Assembly (NCBI RefSeq): GCF_947301925.1
Contig: NZ_CAMYUE010000003.1
Location: 186,001 to 250,000 of the forward strand
DNA: 64,000 nucleotides
Direction of reading: 5' to 3'
Source of the DNA: an uncultured Ruminococcus sp.
Lineage (GTDB): Bacteria; Bacillota; Clostridia; Oscillospirales; Ruminococcaceae
Made by a program: the position numbers and the translations under genes. Positions 8,582 to 17,936 of the stretch are shown here, one piece after another (position 1 is the first letter of the stretch; each line of letters begins with the position of its first letter). The notes below the pieces were generated by a model. It worked only from the letters and a program-made list of their open reading frames with translations, had not been told where the DNA came from and did not search any database.

Positions 8582-11578
8582 ATGAAAAAAATCCTCTCAC
8601 TCGTGACTGCTGCGGCGTTAGCTATACCTGCGGCGGTCTTCACTCCGTCTGCAAACGTAAATGCGGACAATCCCTGCATTCAGACCATCTACAGCACAGA
8701 TCCCGCGCCGATGGTGTACAATGATACGGTCTACGTGTATACGGGCAGGGACGAGGACGGCGCAACCAACTACGTTATGCCTGACTGGCACTGCTATTCC
8801 TCAAAGGATATGCAGAACTGGACAGATCACGGCATGATGCTCTCGTGGGACAGCTTCTCATGGGGCAAGCAGAACAGCGCGTGGGCTTCGCAGTGTATCG
8901 AGCGCAACGGCAAGTTCTACTACTACGTTACTCTCGAGAACAAAAGCGGCGGCGGACGCGGTATCGGCGTTGCTGTTGCGGATTCTCCCACAGGTCCTTT
9001 CAAGGACGCTATCGGCAAGCCGCTCTGCGGTCCCAACTGGGATTACATCGATCCTACGGTGTTTATCGACGATGACGGACAGGCGTGGCTCATGTTCGGC
9101 AATCCCAGCTGCTATTATGTCAAGCTCAACGAGGATATGATTAGCACTAACGGCGAGATCAGGAAGTTCGACATGAATCCTTCCACCTTCGGTTCGGGCA
9201 GAGGCAACAGCTCCTACGTTGAGGGTCCGTGGTTCTATAAGCGCAAAGATCTCTATTATCTCGTTTTCGCCGCATTCTTCGGAAACGACGGCAGCGAAAG
9301 CATAGGCTATTCTACCGCTCCTTCACCCACAGGTCCCTGGACCTACGGCGGACAGGTGATGAAGGCAGGCGGCTGTTATACAAATCATCCGGGTGTTATT
9401 GATTTCAAGGGACACTCATATCTGTTCTATCATAACGCAGGCCTCCCCGGCGGCGGCAGCTTCACAAGAAGCGTCTGCGTTGATGAGTTCACCTATGGTT
9501 CAGACGGTTCTATACCTACTATATCGCCTTCAAAGACAGGTCCCAAGCAGGTGGAGGCTCTTAATCCCTATCAGAGGGTAGAGGCTGAGACAATGAGCAA
9601 TTCCAGCGGCGTAAAGACCGAGTCGTGCAGCAGCGGCGGCATGAATATCGGTATGATAGAGGACGGCGATTATGTAAAGGTGAGCGGCGTTGATTTCGGA
9701 AACGGAACCGATAAGTTCACCGCAAGCGTTGCCTCGGATACCGACGGCGGCAATATCGAGATCTATCTCGACGGCACAAGCGGCAAGAAGATAGGAACCT
9801 GCAAGGTGCCCGCAACCGGCGGCTGGCAGGAGTGGAAGGAAGTGTCCTGCGACATCAGCGGCGCAAGCGGTCAGCATGACCTTTACTTCAAGTTCACAGG
9901 CGGCAGCGGATACCTTCTCAACGTTGACTGGTGGAAATTCGGCGACGGCGAGACTGCTGTCACGACAACAACGGCTCCGGCGCCTGTAAGTACCACTACA
10001 ACATCTGTTATTAGTTCTGCCGATTCAGGGGATTATATCATAAACTGTTCCTTCGAGAGCGGTGACGACGGCTGGGAAGGCCGTGCAGGCGGAAGCGTTG
10101 AGGTATCCTCAAAGAGCGCCTTTGCAGGCAGCAAGTCTCTCCTCTGCTCGGGCAGAAGCGAGGCCTACCAGGGCGGCGCCCTCTCTGTTGACGGCAAGCT
10201 GAAGGCGGGCGAGAGCTACAGCTTCAGTGCAAACGTTATGTACGAGAGTGGCAAGGACAGTGACACTATCCACTTCACCATGCAGTATGACATAGACGGC
10301 GATACAAAGTATACCAAGATCGCTACAGGTCAGCCCATGAAGGGCAAGTGGGTGCAGCTGGCAAACCAGAACTTTAAGGTACCCTCGGGCGCAGAGAATA
10401 TTTTTATCTACGTCGAGACCGAAAAGAGCACCATGGACTTCTATGTTGACGATGTCAAGGTCGCTAAGGCAGGCACCGATATAAAGGGTGCTGAGGGCGG
10501 CCAGTTCATTCTGGGCGACGTGAATTCCGACGGCTGCATAAACTCAATGGATATGATAGCTGCAAGACGCCTTATCCTGGCTTCAAACAAGTCTGCGGAT
10601 CTGGTGAAGCTGGCTGACGTTGACAGAAGCACAGAGTATGAGGTCAACGACCTTGTTCTCTTACAGCAGTATATCCTCGGCAAGATAACCGAATTCCCCA
10701 ACAATGCTCCCGAGCCTCCTGCAAGCGATTTCGATTACGAGGAGAACAAGAGATATGTTCCGGCTCCTGACTCTCCCGGAAATAGTTATTTTGACTCATG
10801 CTCACAGCAGGGCAAGGTTACCAAGGAGACATATAACGGCATCAGAGGCTCAAAGTCACTGTATGTTTATACTCCTTACAACTACGATCCCAGCAAGAAG
10901 TACAACATATTCTACCTCATGCACGGCGGAAACGAGAACGAGAATACTCTGTTCTTCCAGAACGATACCATGATCCAGAATATGCTTGACCATATGATAA
11001 TGAACGGAGAGCTGGAGCCCCTTATCGTGGTAACTCCTACCTTCAACGGCACAGGAAGCTCCGCTCAGAACTTCTACGAGGAGCTCCGCCAGAGCGTTAT
11101 CCCCTTCGTTGAGGGCAAGTACTCAACATATGCCGAGGACACCTCGGCCGAGGGCATCGCTGCTTCCAGAATGCACAGAGCTTACGGCGGATTCTCAATG
11201 GGTGCGGTTTCCACATGGGCCGTATTCAAGAACGATCTTGATATCGTCGGCTACTTCATGCCTCTCAGCGGCGACCACTGGGATGCGAATTCTGCTGACG
11301 CCAAGGCACAGGATCTGGCTAACGCAGTTCATAAGTTCGGTATGAAGCCTAATCAGTATTTCATCTTTGCCGCTACAGGCACAAAGGATATGGCTCAGCC
11401 CAACATCGGACCTCAGATCGAGTCCATGAAGAAGCTGGATGAGTTCGTATTCACCTCCGATTTCTCGAAGGGCAACTTCTACTACTTCGAGGCACAGGGC
11501 AACGATCACTGGTGGGCTCACGTCAGACACTATGTGTATAATGCACTTCCTTATTTCTTCCATGAATCAGGTCAGTAA
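8582..11578 (+). CDS. Cellulosomal GH43-CBM6-CBM22-Doc-CE1 enzyme
   Basis: This 998-residue secreted protein, counted from the ATG at 8582, starts MKKILSL; an in-frame ATG-less extension upstream lacks a ribosome site and is not needed. A signal peptide (1-28) is followed by a GH43 five-bladed propeller (30-325) with the expected acids D40 (TDPAP), D157 (YIDPT) and E214 (VEGPW), fitting an arabinofuranosidase or xylosidase. Then come CBM6 (330-455), a Thr linker, CBM22 (485-630), a type I dockerin (644-702, DVNSDGCINSMD and DVDRSTEYEVND) and a CE1 esterase (715-998; MHGG, S872 in GGFSMG, His in GNDHWW). It would strip side chains and esters from arabinoxylan on the scaffold. The exact GH43 specificity cannot be read from sequence. 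Confidence 0.92.
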   Translation: MKKILSLVTAAALAIPAAVFTPSANVNADNPCIQTIYSTDPAPMVYNDTVYVYTGRDEDGATNYVMPDWHCYSSKDMQNWTDHGMMLSWDSFSWGKQNSAWASQCIERNGKFYYYVTLENKSGGGRGIGVAVADSPTGPFKDAIGKPLCGPNWDYIDPTVFIDDDGQAWLMFGNPSCYYVKLNEDMISTNGEIRKFDMNPSTFGSGRGNSSYVEGPWFYKRKDLYYLVFAAFFGNDGSESIGYSTAPSPTGPWTYGGQVMKAGGCYTNHPGVIDFKGHSYLFYHNAGLPGGGSFTRSVCVDEFTYGSDGSIPTISPSKTGPKQVEALNPYQRVEAETMSNSSGVKTESCSSGGMNIGMIEDGDYVKVSGVDFGNGTDKFTASVASDTDGGNIEIYLDGTSGKKIGTCKVPATGGWQEWKEVSCDISGASGQHDLYFKFTGGSGYLLNVDWWKFGDGETAVTTTTAPAPVSTTTTSVISSADSGDYIINCSFESGDDGWEGRAGGSVEVSSKSAFAGSKSLLCSGRSEAYQGGALSVDGKLKAGESYSFSANVMYESGKDSDTIHFTMQYDIDGDTKYTKIATGQPMKGKWVQLANQNFKVPSGAENIFIYVETEKSTMDFYVDDVKVAKAGTDIKGAEGGQFILGDVNSDGCINSMDMIAARRLILASNKSADLVKLADVDRSTEYEVNDLVLLQQYILGKITEFPNNAPEPPASDFDYEENKRYVPAPDSPGNSYFDSCSQQGKVTKETYNGIRGSKSLYVYTPYNYDPSKKYNIFYLMHGGNENENTLFFQNDTMIQNMLDHMIMNGELEPLIVVTPTFNGTGSSAQNFYEELRQSVIPFVEGKYSTYAEDTSAEGIAASRMHRAYGGFSMGAVSTWAVFKNDLDIVGYFMPLSGDHWDANSADAKAQDLANAVHKFGMKPNQYFIFAATGTKDMAQPNIGPQIESMKKLDEFVFTSDFSKGNFYYFEAQGNDHWWAHVRHYVYNALPYFFHESGQ

Positions 11579-11593
11579 AAGCTGAACTTCCGA

Positions 11594-11623
11594 AGGCTCA
11601 CCGTGATTTTTCGCGGTGAGCCT
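11594..11623 (+). terminator. Hairpin after GH43 gene
   Basis: AGGCTCACCG/CGGTGAGCCT is a 10-base perfect stem with a 10-base loop. No T-run follows, so it could be a stabilising end or a weak terminator. Confidence 0.5.
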
Positions 11624-11643
11624 CGTTCGGGATATGAGAATGG

Positions 11644-11672
11644 TTGATTAGTTCATAATTATGTGATATAAT
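11644..11672 (+). promoter_or_regulatory. Promoter of first AraC regulator
   Basis: TTGATT (11644-11649), a 17-base spacer and TATAAT (11667-11672), followed by GAGAGGTG at 11691. Confidence 0.7.
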
Positions 11673-11706
11673 AGGGGAAAGATCACATTTGAGAGGTGTT
11701 TTATAT

Positions 11707-12459
11707 ATGAGTGATTATACTGAAAAATATATTTCTTCCCATCTGTTCCTGAAGCGGGAGGAGGGATTTGAGCACGCCCCCTTTGACCGGGAAATAGCCT
11801 GTTATGAGAGTATCTGCTCGGGAAACATCGAGCTGGTAAAGGTCTTTGCGACGCCGCTTTGCAGTGAGGGCTACGGTATTCTGAGCAAGGATCCGTTAAG
11901 GAATTTAAAATACCATTTTGCCATTTCTGCTGCCCTCATCGCAAGGTTCTGCATCAACAGCGGAATGACCCTTGAGGAAGCATACAATCTCAGCGATATC
12001 TACATCATGAAATCCGACGAGTGTCGTACCGAGGCGGAGGTACATGAGGTACACCAGGAAATGATCGAGGGCTATACAAGGCATATGAGAAGAGTCCGCA
12101 ACAGCGGCATCTACTCCAAGCAGATCGTCCGCGCTCTGGACTATATCAGCGATCATCTCCACGGAAAGATCATGATAGAGGACGCTGCGGGCTACCTGAA
12201 GATAAGTCCCGCATACCTTTCGAGACTCTTCAAGGCGGAAACGGGCATCGCCTTCAGCAACTATGTCAGCAAGACCAAGGCCGAGGAGGCCGCCAACCTG
12301 CTGACCTTCTCCGAGTATACGGATTCGGAGATAAGCAATCTTCTCGGGTTCAGCTCACAGAGCTATTTCATCAAGATATTCAAGAAATATCTCGGTGTAA
12401 CGCCCAAGGAGTACAAGAAAAGATATAAATTTCCTGATTTCAGTAAAGAAAATCAATGA
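11707..12459 (+). CDS. AraC-family transcription regulator
   Basis: This 250-residue regulator has a double helix-turn-helix of the AraC type in the last 100 residues: IVRALDYISDHLHGKI, then LKISPAYLSRLFKAETG (first helix-turn-helix), and LLGFSSQSYFIKIFKKYLGVTPKEYKKRY (second, with the family's LGF...F...GVTPKEYR signature). The N-terminal 140 residues carry no clear cupin and may be a dimer or ligand domain. The start is placed at the ATG 11707 because the TTG at 11689 lies inside the GAGAGGTG ribosome site. Its place between two xylan-enzyme genes suggests it controls them. Confidence 0.88.
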   Translation: MSDYTEKYISSHLFLKREEGFEHAPFDREIACYESICSGNIELVKVFATPLCSEGYGILSKDPLRNLKYHFAISAALIARFCINSGMTLEEAYNLSDIYIMKSDECRTEAEVHEVHQEMIEGYTRHMRRVRNSGIYSKQIVRALDYISDHLHGKIMIEDAAGYLKISPAYLSRLFKAETGIAFSNYVSKTKAEEAANLLTFSEYTDSEISNLLGFSSQSYFIKIFKKYLGVTPKEYKKRYKFPDFSKENQ

Positions 12460-12467
12460 TAAAGCTC

Positions 12468-12500
12468 TTATCCCCTGCGTAAGCGGGGGATAACGTTTTA
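12468..12500 (+). terminator. Terminator after first AraC gene
   Basis: The perfect stem TTATCCCC...GGGGGATAA (12468-12493) with a short loop is followed by CGTTTTA. Confidence 0.75.
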
Positions 12501-12563
12501 TGCAGATATCATAAAATTACTATTTTTGACAATAAAATAATATATTTTAAGGTTTGAGAATGG

Positions 12564-12569
12564 TATAAT
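12564..12569 (+). promoter_or_regulatory. Extended -10 promoter of second AraC gene
   Basis: TGGTATAAT (12561-12569) is an extended -10 element with no good -35. The leader of about 80 bases to the ATG contains no further signal that was recognised. Confidence 0.45.
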
Positions 12570-12653
12570 CAAGAAAAAGATAACTTGAAAATATGATGTT
12601 CGGATCAGGGATTTGTCAAAAACACTAATAAATCAGAAACTGGAGAGTTGACA

Positions 12654-13445
12654 ATGATTATAAATAATGTTGGCTTTGATCACTGCCATGACGCAGACTT
12701 TTTTATTGACAGACCCGACGGGAGCGGAGACTATCTGCTCCTTCTCGTAAGGACTCCCGCTATATTTGAGATCGACGGAAGGGAAGTCGTTACATCCGCA
12801 GGAACTGTGTTCATCTACCCAAAGAGCAGACCTCAGCGCTATCGCTGCGTACCCCTGAACGTGTTCGAGAATGACTGGGTACACTTCGATTTCGACGACA
12901 GAGGCGAGGAGGAGGAATTCCTCAGAATGGGTATACCGCTGGAAACTCCCATGGAGATATCCCTGGAATTTCTCAGCTACTGCGTGAAATCCATTGCCTA
13001 CGAAAAGTATTCGGACAACCCCTGCAAGGCTGAGTCCGCAGAGCTCTTCATGCGCCTTATGTTCATAAAGATACGCGAGAGCTCCATGAACAGCGTTTCC
13101 GGAAGAAGAAGCACTCAGTTCGAGCTCATCTCCACGGTGCGCAACAAGATATACAGCCGCCCCTATGAGCAGCGCAACGTTGACAGCACAGCTCATGAGG
13201 TGAGAATGAGCCGTTCGGCCTTCCAGCACGCTTACAAGAAGCATTTCGGCATGACCTTTATCGAGGATCTGGTGAGGAGCAGGGTGAGCTACGCGAAAAT
13301 GCTCCTTTCCACCACCAATATGAATATAAATGATATATCCGCAAGCAGCGGGTATCACAGCTACGTCCATTTTGCAAGACAGTTCAAGGAGCAGACGGGA
13401 GTTACTCCGTCTGAATACCGCAAAAAAGCACAGAATGTAACATGA
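12654..13445 (+). CDS. AraC-family transcription regulator
   Basis: This 263-residue protein has an N-terminal cupin-like arm (VRTPAIFEIDGREVVTSAG, then IYPKSRPQRYR) typical of sugar-sensing AraC proteins, and a C-terminal double helix-turn-helix (VRMSRSAFQHAYKKHFGMT and ISASSGYHSYVHFARQFKEQ, then TGVTPSEYRK). The start is the ATG at 12654, with GGAGAG at 12642; the TTG at 12648 is too close to that site. It lies 91 bases upstream of the GH11-GH16 enzyme in the same direction, and no terminator separates them, so it may be co-transcribed and regulate it. Confidence 0.88.
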   Translation: MIINNVGFDHCHDADFFIDRPDGSGDYLLLLVRTPAIFEIDGREVVTSAGTVFIYPKSRPQRYRCVPLNVFENDWVHFDFDDRGEEEEFLRMGIPLETPMEISLEFLSYCVKSIAYEKYSDNPCKAESAELFMRLMFIKIRESSMNSVSGRRSTQFELISTVRNKIYSRPYEQRNVDSTAHEVRMSRSAFQHAYKKHFGMTFIEDLVRSRVSYAKMLLSTTNMNINDISASSGYHSYVHFARQFKEQTGVTPSEYRKKAQNVT

Positions 13446-13500
13446 CCCTGTCGCCTCATCCGGTGACTGCGGTCTGTGTTGCTTGAATGTAAATAAAACA

Positions 13501-13514
13501 GTGACTAAGGTCAC
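13501..13514 (+). promoter_or_regulatory. Small palindrome before the GH11-GH16 gene
   Basis: GTGACTAAGGTCAC is a 5-base inverted repeat 22 bases upstream of the start codon. It could be a hairpin in the leader or an operator; no clear -10/-35 pair was found between 13446 and 13536. Confidence 0.35.
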
Positions 13515-13536
13515 GGAATGAGAGGGTTGATAAATT

Positions 13537-16500
13537 ATGAAAATGAAAGGCATGAAAATGGCTGCCATTGCACTGGCTGCAAGCCTTGCCTGTACTCCTT
13601 TGACTACTTTTGTCGGAACAACAGCAAGCGCAGCAGGTCAGACATACAGTCTGAACGGTGCAGGCCAGCACAAGGGCACAGGTCCCGACGGCTACAGCTA
13701 TGAGATCTGGGCAGCTGATACAAATCAGCCGTCGTCAATGACGCTTGGCGATAACGGTACTTTCTCCACAACGTGGAACTGTGCAGGCCCCAGCGGCAAC
13801 TTCCTTGCCCGCCGCGGTATCGACATGGGCAGCACCAAGAAGTTCCAGGAGTACGGCGGTATCACCTGCGACTTCGACGTAAGCTGGTCATCAAGCAGTT
13901 CAGGTAACTCGCGTCTGTGTATCTACGGCTGGACAAGAAGTCCTCTGGTAGAGTACTACATCGTAGAGGACTGGGCAAACTGGTGTCCTCCAAACGGACA
14001 GCCGGGACAGGGAAATGTTATCAATCAGTTCAATCTGGACGGCAGCACCTACTATATCTATAAGGAAAACAGAAACTCATATACTATCGACGGAAACCAG
14101 CCCTTCGTACAGTATTACAGCGTTCGTCAGACGCGCAGACAGTCCGGTACTATCAGCGTTTCTAAACACTTTGAGCAGTGGGAGAACGCAGGTCTCCAGA
14201 TGGGCGTTATGTACGAGGTTGCATTCAACGTTGAAGGCTGGGAGAGCTCAGGTCAGGCAGACGTAAAGAAGAATACCATCACTCTCGGCAAGGAGCCCGA
14301 GCCCGAGAAGCCCATAGAGGCTGACGCAAACGGCTACTACCTCAAGGAGAGCTTTGAGTCCGGCGCAGGCGACTGGACAGGACGCGGAGGTGCCAAGGTA
14401 GCTGCTTCAAGCGGTTATGACGGATCAAAGGGCGTTCTTGTATCAGGTCGTACAGATAACTGGAACGGCGCTTCCATCAGCCTCAGCAGCAATCCTTTCG
14501 CACCCGGCGAGACATTTGCATTCGGTACTGCTGTAATGCAGGATTCCGAGTCATCGGTTGATTTCAAGCTGACACTTCAGTATACAGATTCCTCTGGTAC
14601 AGAGAAGTATGACGAGGTAAAAACTGTCACAGCTCCCAAGGGACAGTGGGTAGACCTTTCAAATTCTTCCTATACTATCCCCACAGGCGCTTCAAACATG
14701 GTACTTTATGTTGAGGCTCCCGAAAGTCTCACAGACTTCTATCTCGACGGCGCTTATGCAGGCGTAAAGGGCACAAAGCCTCTGCTGAGCATCAATCAGT
14801 CTCAGCCCTCAACAGAGGCACCTACAACACAGCCTCCCACCACACAGCCTCCTACAGGTCCTACACCTTCGGGCGTTACAATGTGGGGCGACACAAATCT
14901 TGACAACCATGTTGAACTCAGCGATGCTATACTTATCATGCAGCATCTTGCCAATCCCAATAAGTACAGCTACAACGGTACATATGACAAGCACCTGACA
15001 AAGCAGGGCGCTCTCAACGGCGACGTTTACGAGAACGGTTCGGGTCTCAGCAGTGCAGACGCTCTTTCTATCCAGAAGAAGCTTCTCAACATAATACCTT
15101 CGCTTCCCGAGTCCTATCTCCAGGGTGTTCAGCCCGTTTATACAACTACCACAACAACTACTACGAGACCTACTACTACAACTACCACCACAACAGCTCC
15201 CAAGCCTATAACCACTACTACCACAACACCTCCCAGCAGTTCAGGTATCCCCGACAAGGGCACTCCCATGAACGCTAATGCAACCATGGTATCCGATTTC
15301 CGTACAGGAAACGCAGGCGACTTCTTTGCATCAGACGGCTGGACAAACGGCAAGCCCTTCGATTGCTGGTGGTATAAGAAAAATGCAGTTATCAAAAACG
15401 GCGCTCTCGAGCTCAGCGTTGACCAGAAGTGGACAAACGATCAGAACAACGACTGGAATCCTCGTTATTCCGGCGGCGAGTTCCGTACAAACAACTTCTA
15501 TCACTACGGCTACTATGAGTGCTCTATGCAGGCTATAAAGAACGACGGCGTTGTTTCTTCGTTCTTCACCTACACAGGCGAGTCAGATAAAAATCCCTGG
15601 GACGAGATCGACATCGAGATCCTCGGCAAGGACACTACACAGGTACAGTTCAACTACTACACCAACGGACAGGGCAAGCACGAGTATATGCACAGTCTGG
15701 GCTTCGATGCTTCAGAGGCATATCATACATACGGCTTCGACTGGCAGCCCAACTACATCGCATGGTATGTTGACGGCAGGGAAGTATACCGCGCAACTCA
15801 GAACATTCCTCAGACAGCAGGAAAGATCATGATGAACGCATGGCCCGGTCTCACAGTTGACGACTGGCTCAAGCCCTTCAACGGAAGAACTCCTCTTACC
15901 GCACATTATCAGTGGGTAACATACAACAAGAACGGCGTTACAAACAGCCAGAACAATAATCAGGGACAGAACACATGGCAGAATCCCAATCAGGGACAGA
16001 ACACATGGCAGGATCCCAACCAGGGACAGAATAACAATCAGGGTCAGAACAACAATCAGGGTCAGGTAAGCCGCATGAACAAGAACGCTACAATGGTGTC
16101 TGATTTCACAACAGGCAACGCAGGCGACTTCTTTGCATCAGACGGCTGGACAAACGGTCAGCCCTTCGATTGCTGGTGGTACAAGAAGAATGCTGTTATC
16201 GAGAACGGTCTTCTTCGCCTCAGCGTTGACCAGAAGTGGACAAATGATCAGAACGCTAACTGGAATCCCCAGTATTCAGGCGGCGAGTTCCGTACAAATA
16301 ACTTCTATCACTACGGTTACTATGAGACCGAGATGAAGGCTATAAAGAATGACGGCGTTGTTTCATCGTTCTTCACCTACACAGGTGAGTCAGATAATAA
16401 TCCCTGGGACGAGATCGACATCGAGGTACTGGGCAAGGACACAACAAAGGTGCAGTTCAACTACTACACCAACGGACAGGGCAAGCACGAGTATATGTAT

Positions 16501-16743
16501 AACCTGGGCTTCGACGCTTCACAGGACTTCCATACATACGGCTTTGAATGGCAGCCCAACTACATCGCATGGTATGTTGACGGCAAGGAAGTATACCGCG
16601 CAACTCAGAACATTCCTCAGACAGCAGGAAAGATCATGATGAATGCATGGCCCGGACGTACAGTTGATGACTGGCTCAAGGCTTATAACGGAAATACTCC
16701 TCTTAACGCATACTATAAGTGGGTAACATACAACAAGCAATAA
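13537..16743 (+). CDS. xynD: XynD-like bifunctional GH11-CBM22-Doc-GH16-GH16
   Basis: This 1068-residue secreted protein has a signal peptide (1-32) and a GH11 xylanase (33-250; E139 and E233 by alignment with the neighbour). CBM22 (about 268-420), a divergent type I dockerin (about 445-525), Thr runs and a first GH16 (577-800; E690 and E694 in DEIDIE) follow. After an Asn-Gln-Gly linker comes a second GH16 (846-1068; E959 and E963). GH16 domains of this form are beta-1,3-1,4-glucanases (lichenases). The plan matches R. flavefaciens 17 XynD, which is known with one GH16 domain; here that domain is doubled. It would act on cereal xylan and mixed-linkage glucan at once. The dockerin has a long insert between its two calcium loops, unlike the one in the GH11-CE1 enzyme. 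Confidence 0.94.
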   Translation: MKMKGMKMAAIALAASLACTPLTTFVGTTASAAGQTYSLNGAGQHKGTGPDGYSYEIWAADTNQPSSMTLGDNGTFSTTWNCAGPSGNFLARRGIDMGSTKKFQEYGGITCDFDVSWSSSSSGNSRLCIYGWTRSPLVEYYIVEDWANWCPPNGQPGQGNVINQFNLDGSTYYIYKENRNSYTIDGNQPFVQYYSVRQTRRQSGTISVSKHFEQWENAGLQMGVMYEVAFNVEGWESSGQADVKKNTITLGKEPEPEKPIEADANGYYLKESFESGAGDWTGRGGAKVAASSGYDGSKGVLVSGRTDNWNGASISLSSNPFAPGETFAFGTAVMQDSESSVDFKLTLQYTDSSGTEKYDEVKTVTAPKGQWVDLSNSSYTIPTGASNMVLYVEAPESLTDFYLDGAYAGVKGTKPLLSINQSQPSTEAPTTQPPTTQPPTGPTPSGVTMWGDTNLDNHVELSDAILIMQHLANPNKYSYNGTYDKHLTKQGALNGDVYENGSGLSSADALSIQKKLLNIIPSLPESYLQGVQPVYTTTTTTTTRPTTTTTTTTAPKPITTTTTTPPSSSGIPDKGTPMNANATMVSDFRTGNAGDFFASDGWTNGKPFDCWWYKKNAVIKNGALELSVDQKWTNDQNNDWNPRYSGGEFRTNNFYHYGYYECSMQAIKNDGVVSSFFTYTGESDKNPWDEIDIEILGKDTTQVQFNYYTNGQGKHEYMHSLGFDASEAYHTYGFDWQPNYIAWYVDGREVYRATQNIPQTAGKIMMNAWPGLTVDDWLKPFNGRTPLTAHYQWVTYNKNGVTNSQNNNQGQNTWQNPNQGQNTWQDPNQGQNNNQGQNNNQGQVSRMNKNATMVSDFTTGNAGDFFASDGWTNGQPFDCWWYKKNAVIENGLLRLSVDQKWTNDQNANWNPQYSGGEFRTNNFYHYGYYETEMKAIKNDGVVSSFFTYTGESDNNPWDEIDIEVLGKDTTKVQFNYYTNGQGKHEYMYNLGFDASQDFHTYGFEWQPNYIAWYVDGKEVYRATQNIPQTAGKIMMNAWPGRTVDDWLKAYNGNTPLNAYYKWVTYNKQ
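13639..14800 (+). repeat. GH11-CBM22 segment duplicated in inverted orientation
   Basis: This stretch is nearly the same at DNA level as the reverse strand of about 6815-7975. Both encode the same GH11 and CBM22 domains, with long runs of identical bases in the xylanase part. The two copies face each other across about 5.6 kb holding the GH43 gene and two regulators. Confidence 0.8.
15139..15237 (+). repeat. Thr-rich linker, ACN codon repeats
   Basis: Three runs of threonine codons separated by Arg-Pro, Ala-Pro-Lys-Pro-Ile and Pro-Pro join dockerin to the first GH16 domain. Confidence 0.85.
15952..16064 (+). repeat. NQGQ tandem repeats between the two GH16 domains
   Basis: A 30-base unit (CAGGGACAGAACACATGGCA plus 10 bases) is repeated twice and then decays into shorter Asn-Asn-Gln-Gly-Gln units. 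It encodes a flexible linker rich in Asn, Gln and Gly, different from the Thr linkers elsewhere. Confidence 0.85.
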
Positions 16744-16766
16744 TTGATACTCCAATATAAAGCGGA

Positions 16767-16795
16767 ACGGCGGTACAGATGTACCGCCGTTTTTC
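16767..16795 (+). terminator. Terminator of the GH11-GH16 gene
   Basis: ACGGCGGTAC/GTACCGCCGT with a 4-base loop followed by TTTTCTG. Confidence 0.9.
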
Positions 16796-16797
16796 TG

Positions 16798-16840
16798 TAA
16801 AAAACAGCTGCGCTTTGGGTAAGCTTCCCTTGCGCAGCTG
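16798..16840 (-). terminator. Terminator of third AraC gene
   Basis: CAGCTGCGC (16805-16813) pairs with GCGCAGCTG (16832-16840); on the minus strand a run of six Ts follows. Confidence 0.85.
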
Positions 16841-16846
16841 CTGTAT

Positions 16847-17713
16847 TTATGTATTGTCGGATATTTTGTACAGAGTCTTGAACTCTGTGGGGGTGCAGTT
16901 CTTGGCCTTCTTGAAGGCACGGTTGAAGGTGGTGAGGCTTGCGAAGCCTGCACGCATGGCCACCTCGGTCACGGAAAGGTTGGGGTCTATGAGCAGCCTT
17001 TCGGCAGCCTTTATCCTCTTGCTGTTTATATATTGTATATAGGAGACGTTGTTGTATTTCTTGAATATGCGCGAGAAGTGATATTTGCTGTATCCAGCGA
17101 TGGAGGCTATCTTTTCGAGCGGTATCTCGTACATATAGTTCTGGTTGATGTACTTCATCACCATACTGAACTTTCTTGTGTCGTCCCTGCCGGACGGATC
17201 TCCAGTAAAGGCGTCGGCAGCCTGGGTCAGCTGATACTCGCGGACTGCTGTGAGCATATTTATGAGACATATATATATCCTGACGTCCGAAAGGGTAGAG
17301 CGTGAATAGTACTCCGAATATATATCAAGTATGCTCTTGCGTGAGAGTATGTAGAGCTCCTTGCTGACTGTGGGGGTGATATGGAAGGCCTGTGAGAAAA
17401 CGGGCACCAGAGCCTCCAGAGCGGGAACGTCGCTGATTATGCTGTTGTCGCACTGGAAGATTATGCGCCTGCCTTCCTGAGCGGGCATTGAGTGGAGCTC
17501 TCCCGGAGGGATTATAATGATCTCCTTCTCGTTTAAATGATAGTCTACACCGCCTGAAGTGACAGTGAAGCCGTTGTGCAGAGGAATGATGACTTCTACG
17601 GCGTTGTGCCAGTGAGTCGGGTATTCTTCGACCTGATCGTTATCGTAAAGCATTACGAAACGTTGGTTTTCGTATTCTACCGTCTCGTAATCGCCGGATA
17701 GATTTTTAATCAT
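16847..17713 (-). CDS. AraC-family regulator with cupin sensor
   Basis: This 288-residue protein has an N-terminal cupin (about 25-90): HWHNAVEVIIPLHNGFTVTSGG, then EIIIIPPGELHSMP, the classic AraC sugar-binding fold with His residues. The C-terminal double helix-turn-helix reads IASIAGYSKYHFSRIFKKY and VAMRAGFASLTTFNRAFKKA, then CTPTEFKTLY. It is transcribed away from the xylose operon starting at 17937, across a 223-base control region, so it is the likely activator of that operon in response to a xylan-derived sugar. Confidence 0.9.
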   Translation of the reverse strand: MIKNLSGDYETVEYENQRFVMLYDNDQVEEYPTHWHNAVEVIIPLHNGFTVTSGGVDYHLNEKEIIIIPPGELHSMPAQEGRRIIFQCDNSIISDVPALEALVPVFSQAFHITPTVSKELYILSRKSILDIYSEYYSRSTLSDVRIYICLINMLTAVREYQLTQAADAFTGDPSGRDDTRKFSMVMKYINQNYMYEIPLEKIASIAGYSKYHFSRIFKKYNNVSYIQYINSKRIKAAERLLIDPNLSVTEVAMRAGFASLTTFNRAFKKAKNCTPTEFKTLYKISDNT

Positions 17714-17936
17714 GACTAGCCTCCTTAACCAAAAATTGTTGTGAAAAAAATATCAATATTCATATTTCACCGTAATATCTGGATATATTATACACTATTA
17801 TGATAGTATTTGTAAAGTGGGTTTGAAGAATTTGTGCAATGTTAGCAATTCTTGAATAAACAGCCGCAATATTTGATTAGTATAAATTGCCGAAGTAGTA
17901 TATAATAGCAATAGAGCAAACGAAAGGTGATGTGTG
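17714..17936. promoter_or_regulatory. Divergent control region, AraC / xylose operon
   Basis: On the plus strand TATAAT lies at 17901-17906 without a -35 box at the right distance, as expected for an AraC-activated promoter. Upstream, TGCAATGTTAGCAATTCTTG (17836-17855) holds an imperfect direct repeat of GCAAT. The region is A/T rich with no further gene. Confidence 0.4.

Noticed and set aside
11689-11706. TTG start for the first AraC gene
   Set aside because: It lies within the GAGAGGTG ribosome site that serves the ATG at 11707.
12633-13568. 311-codon minus-strand frame opposite the second AraC gene
   Set aside because: The plus strand has clear AraC helix-turn-helix motifs and a ribosome site; the other strand has none.
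15139-15237. Repeats in the Thr linker as a possible CRISPR array
   Set aside because: The period is three bases and codes for threonine; there are no regular spacers.
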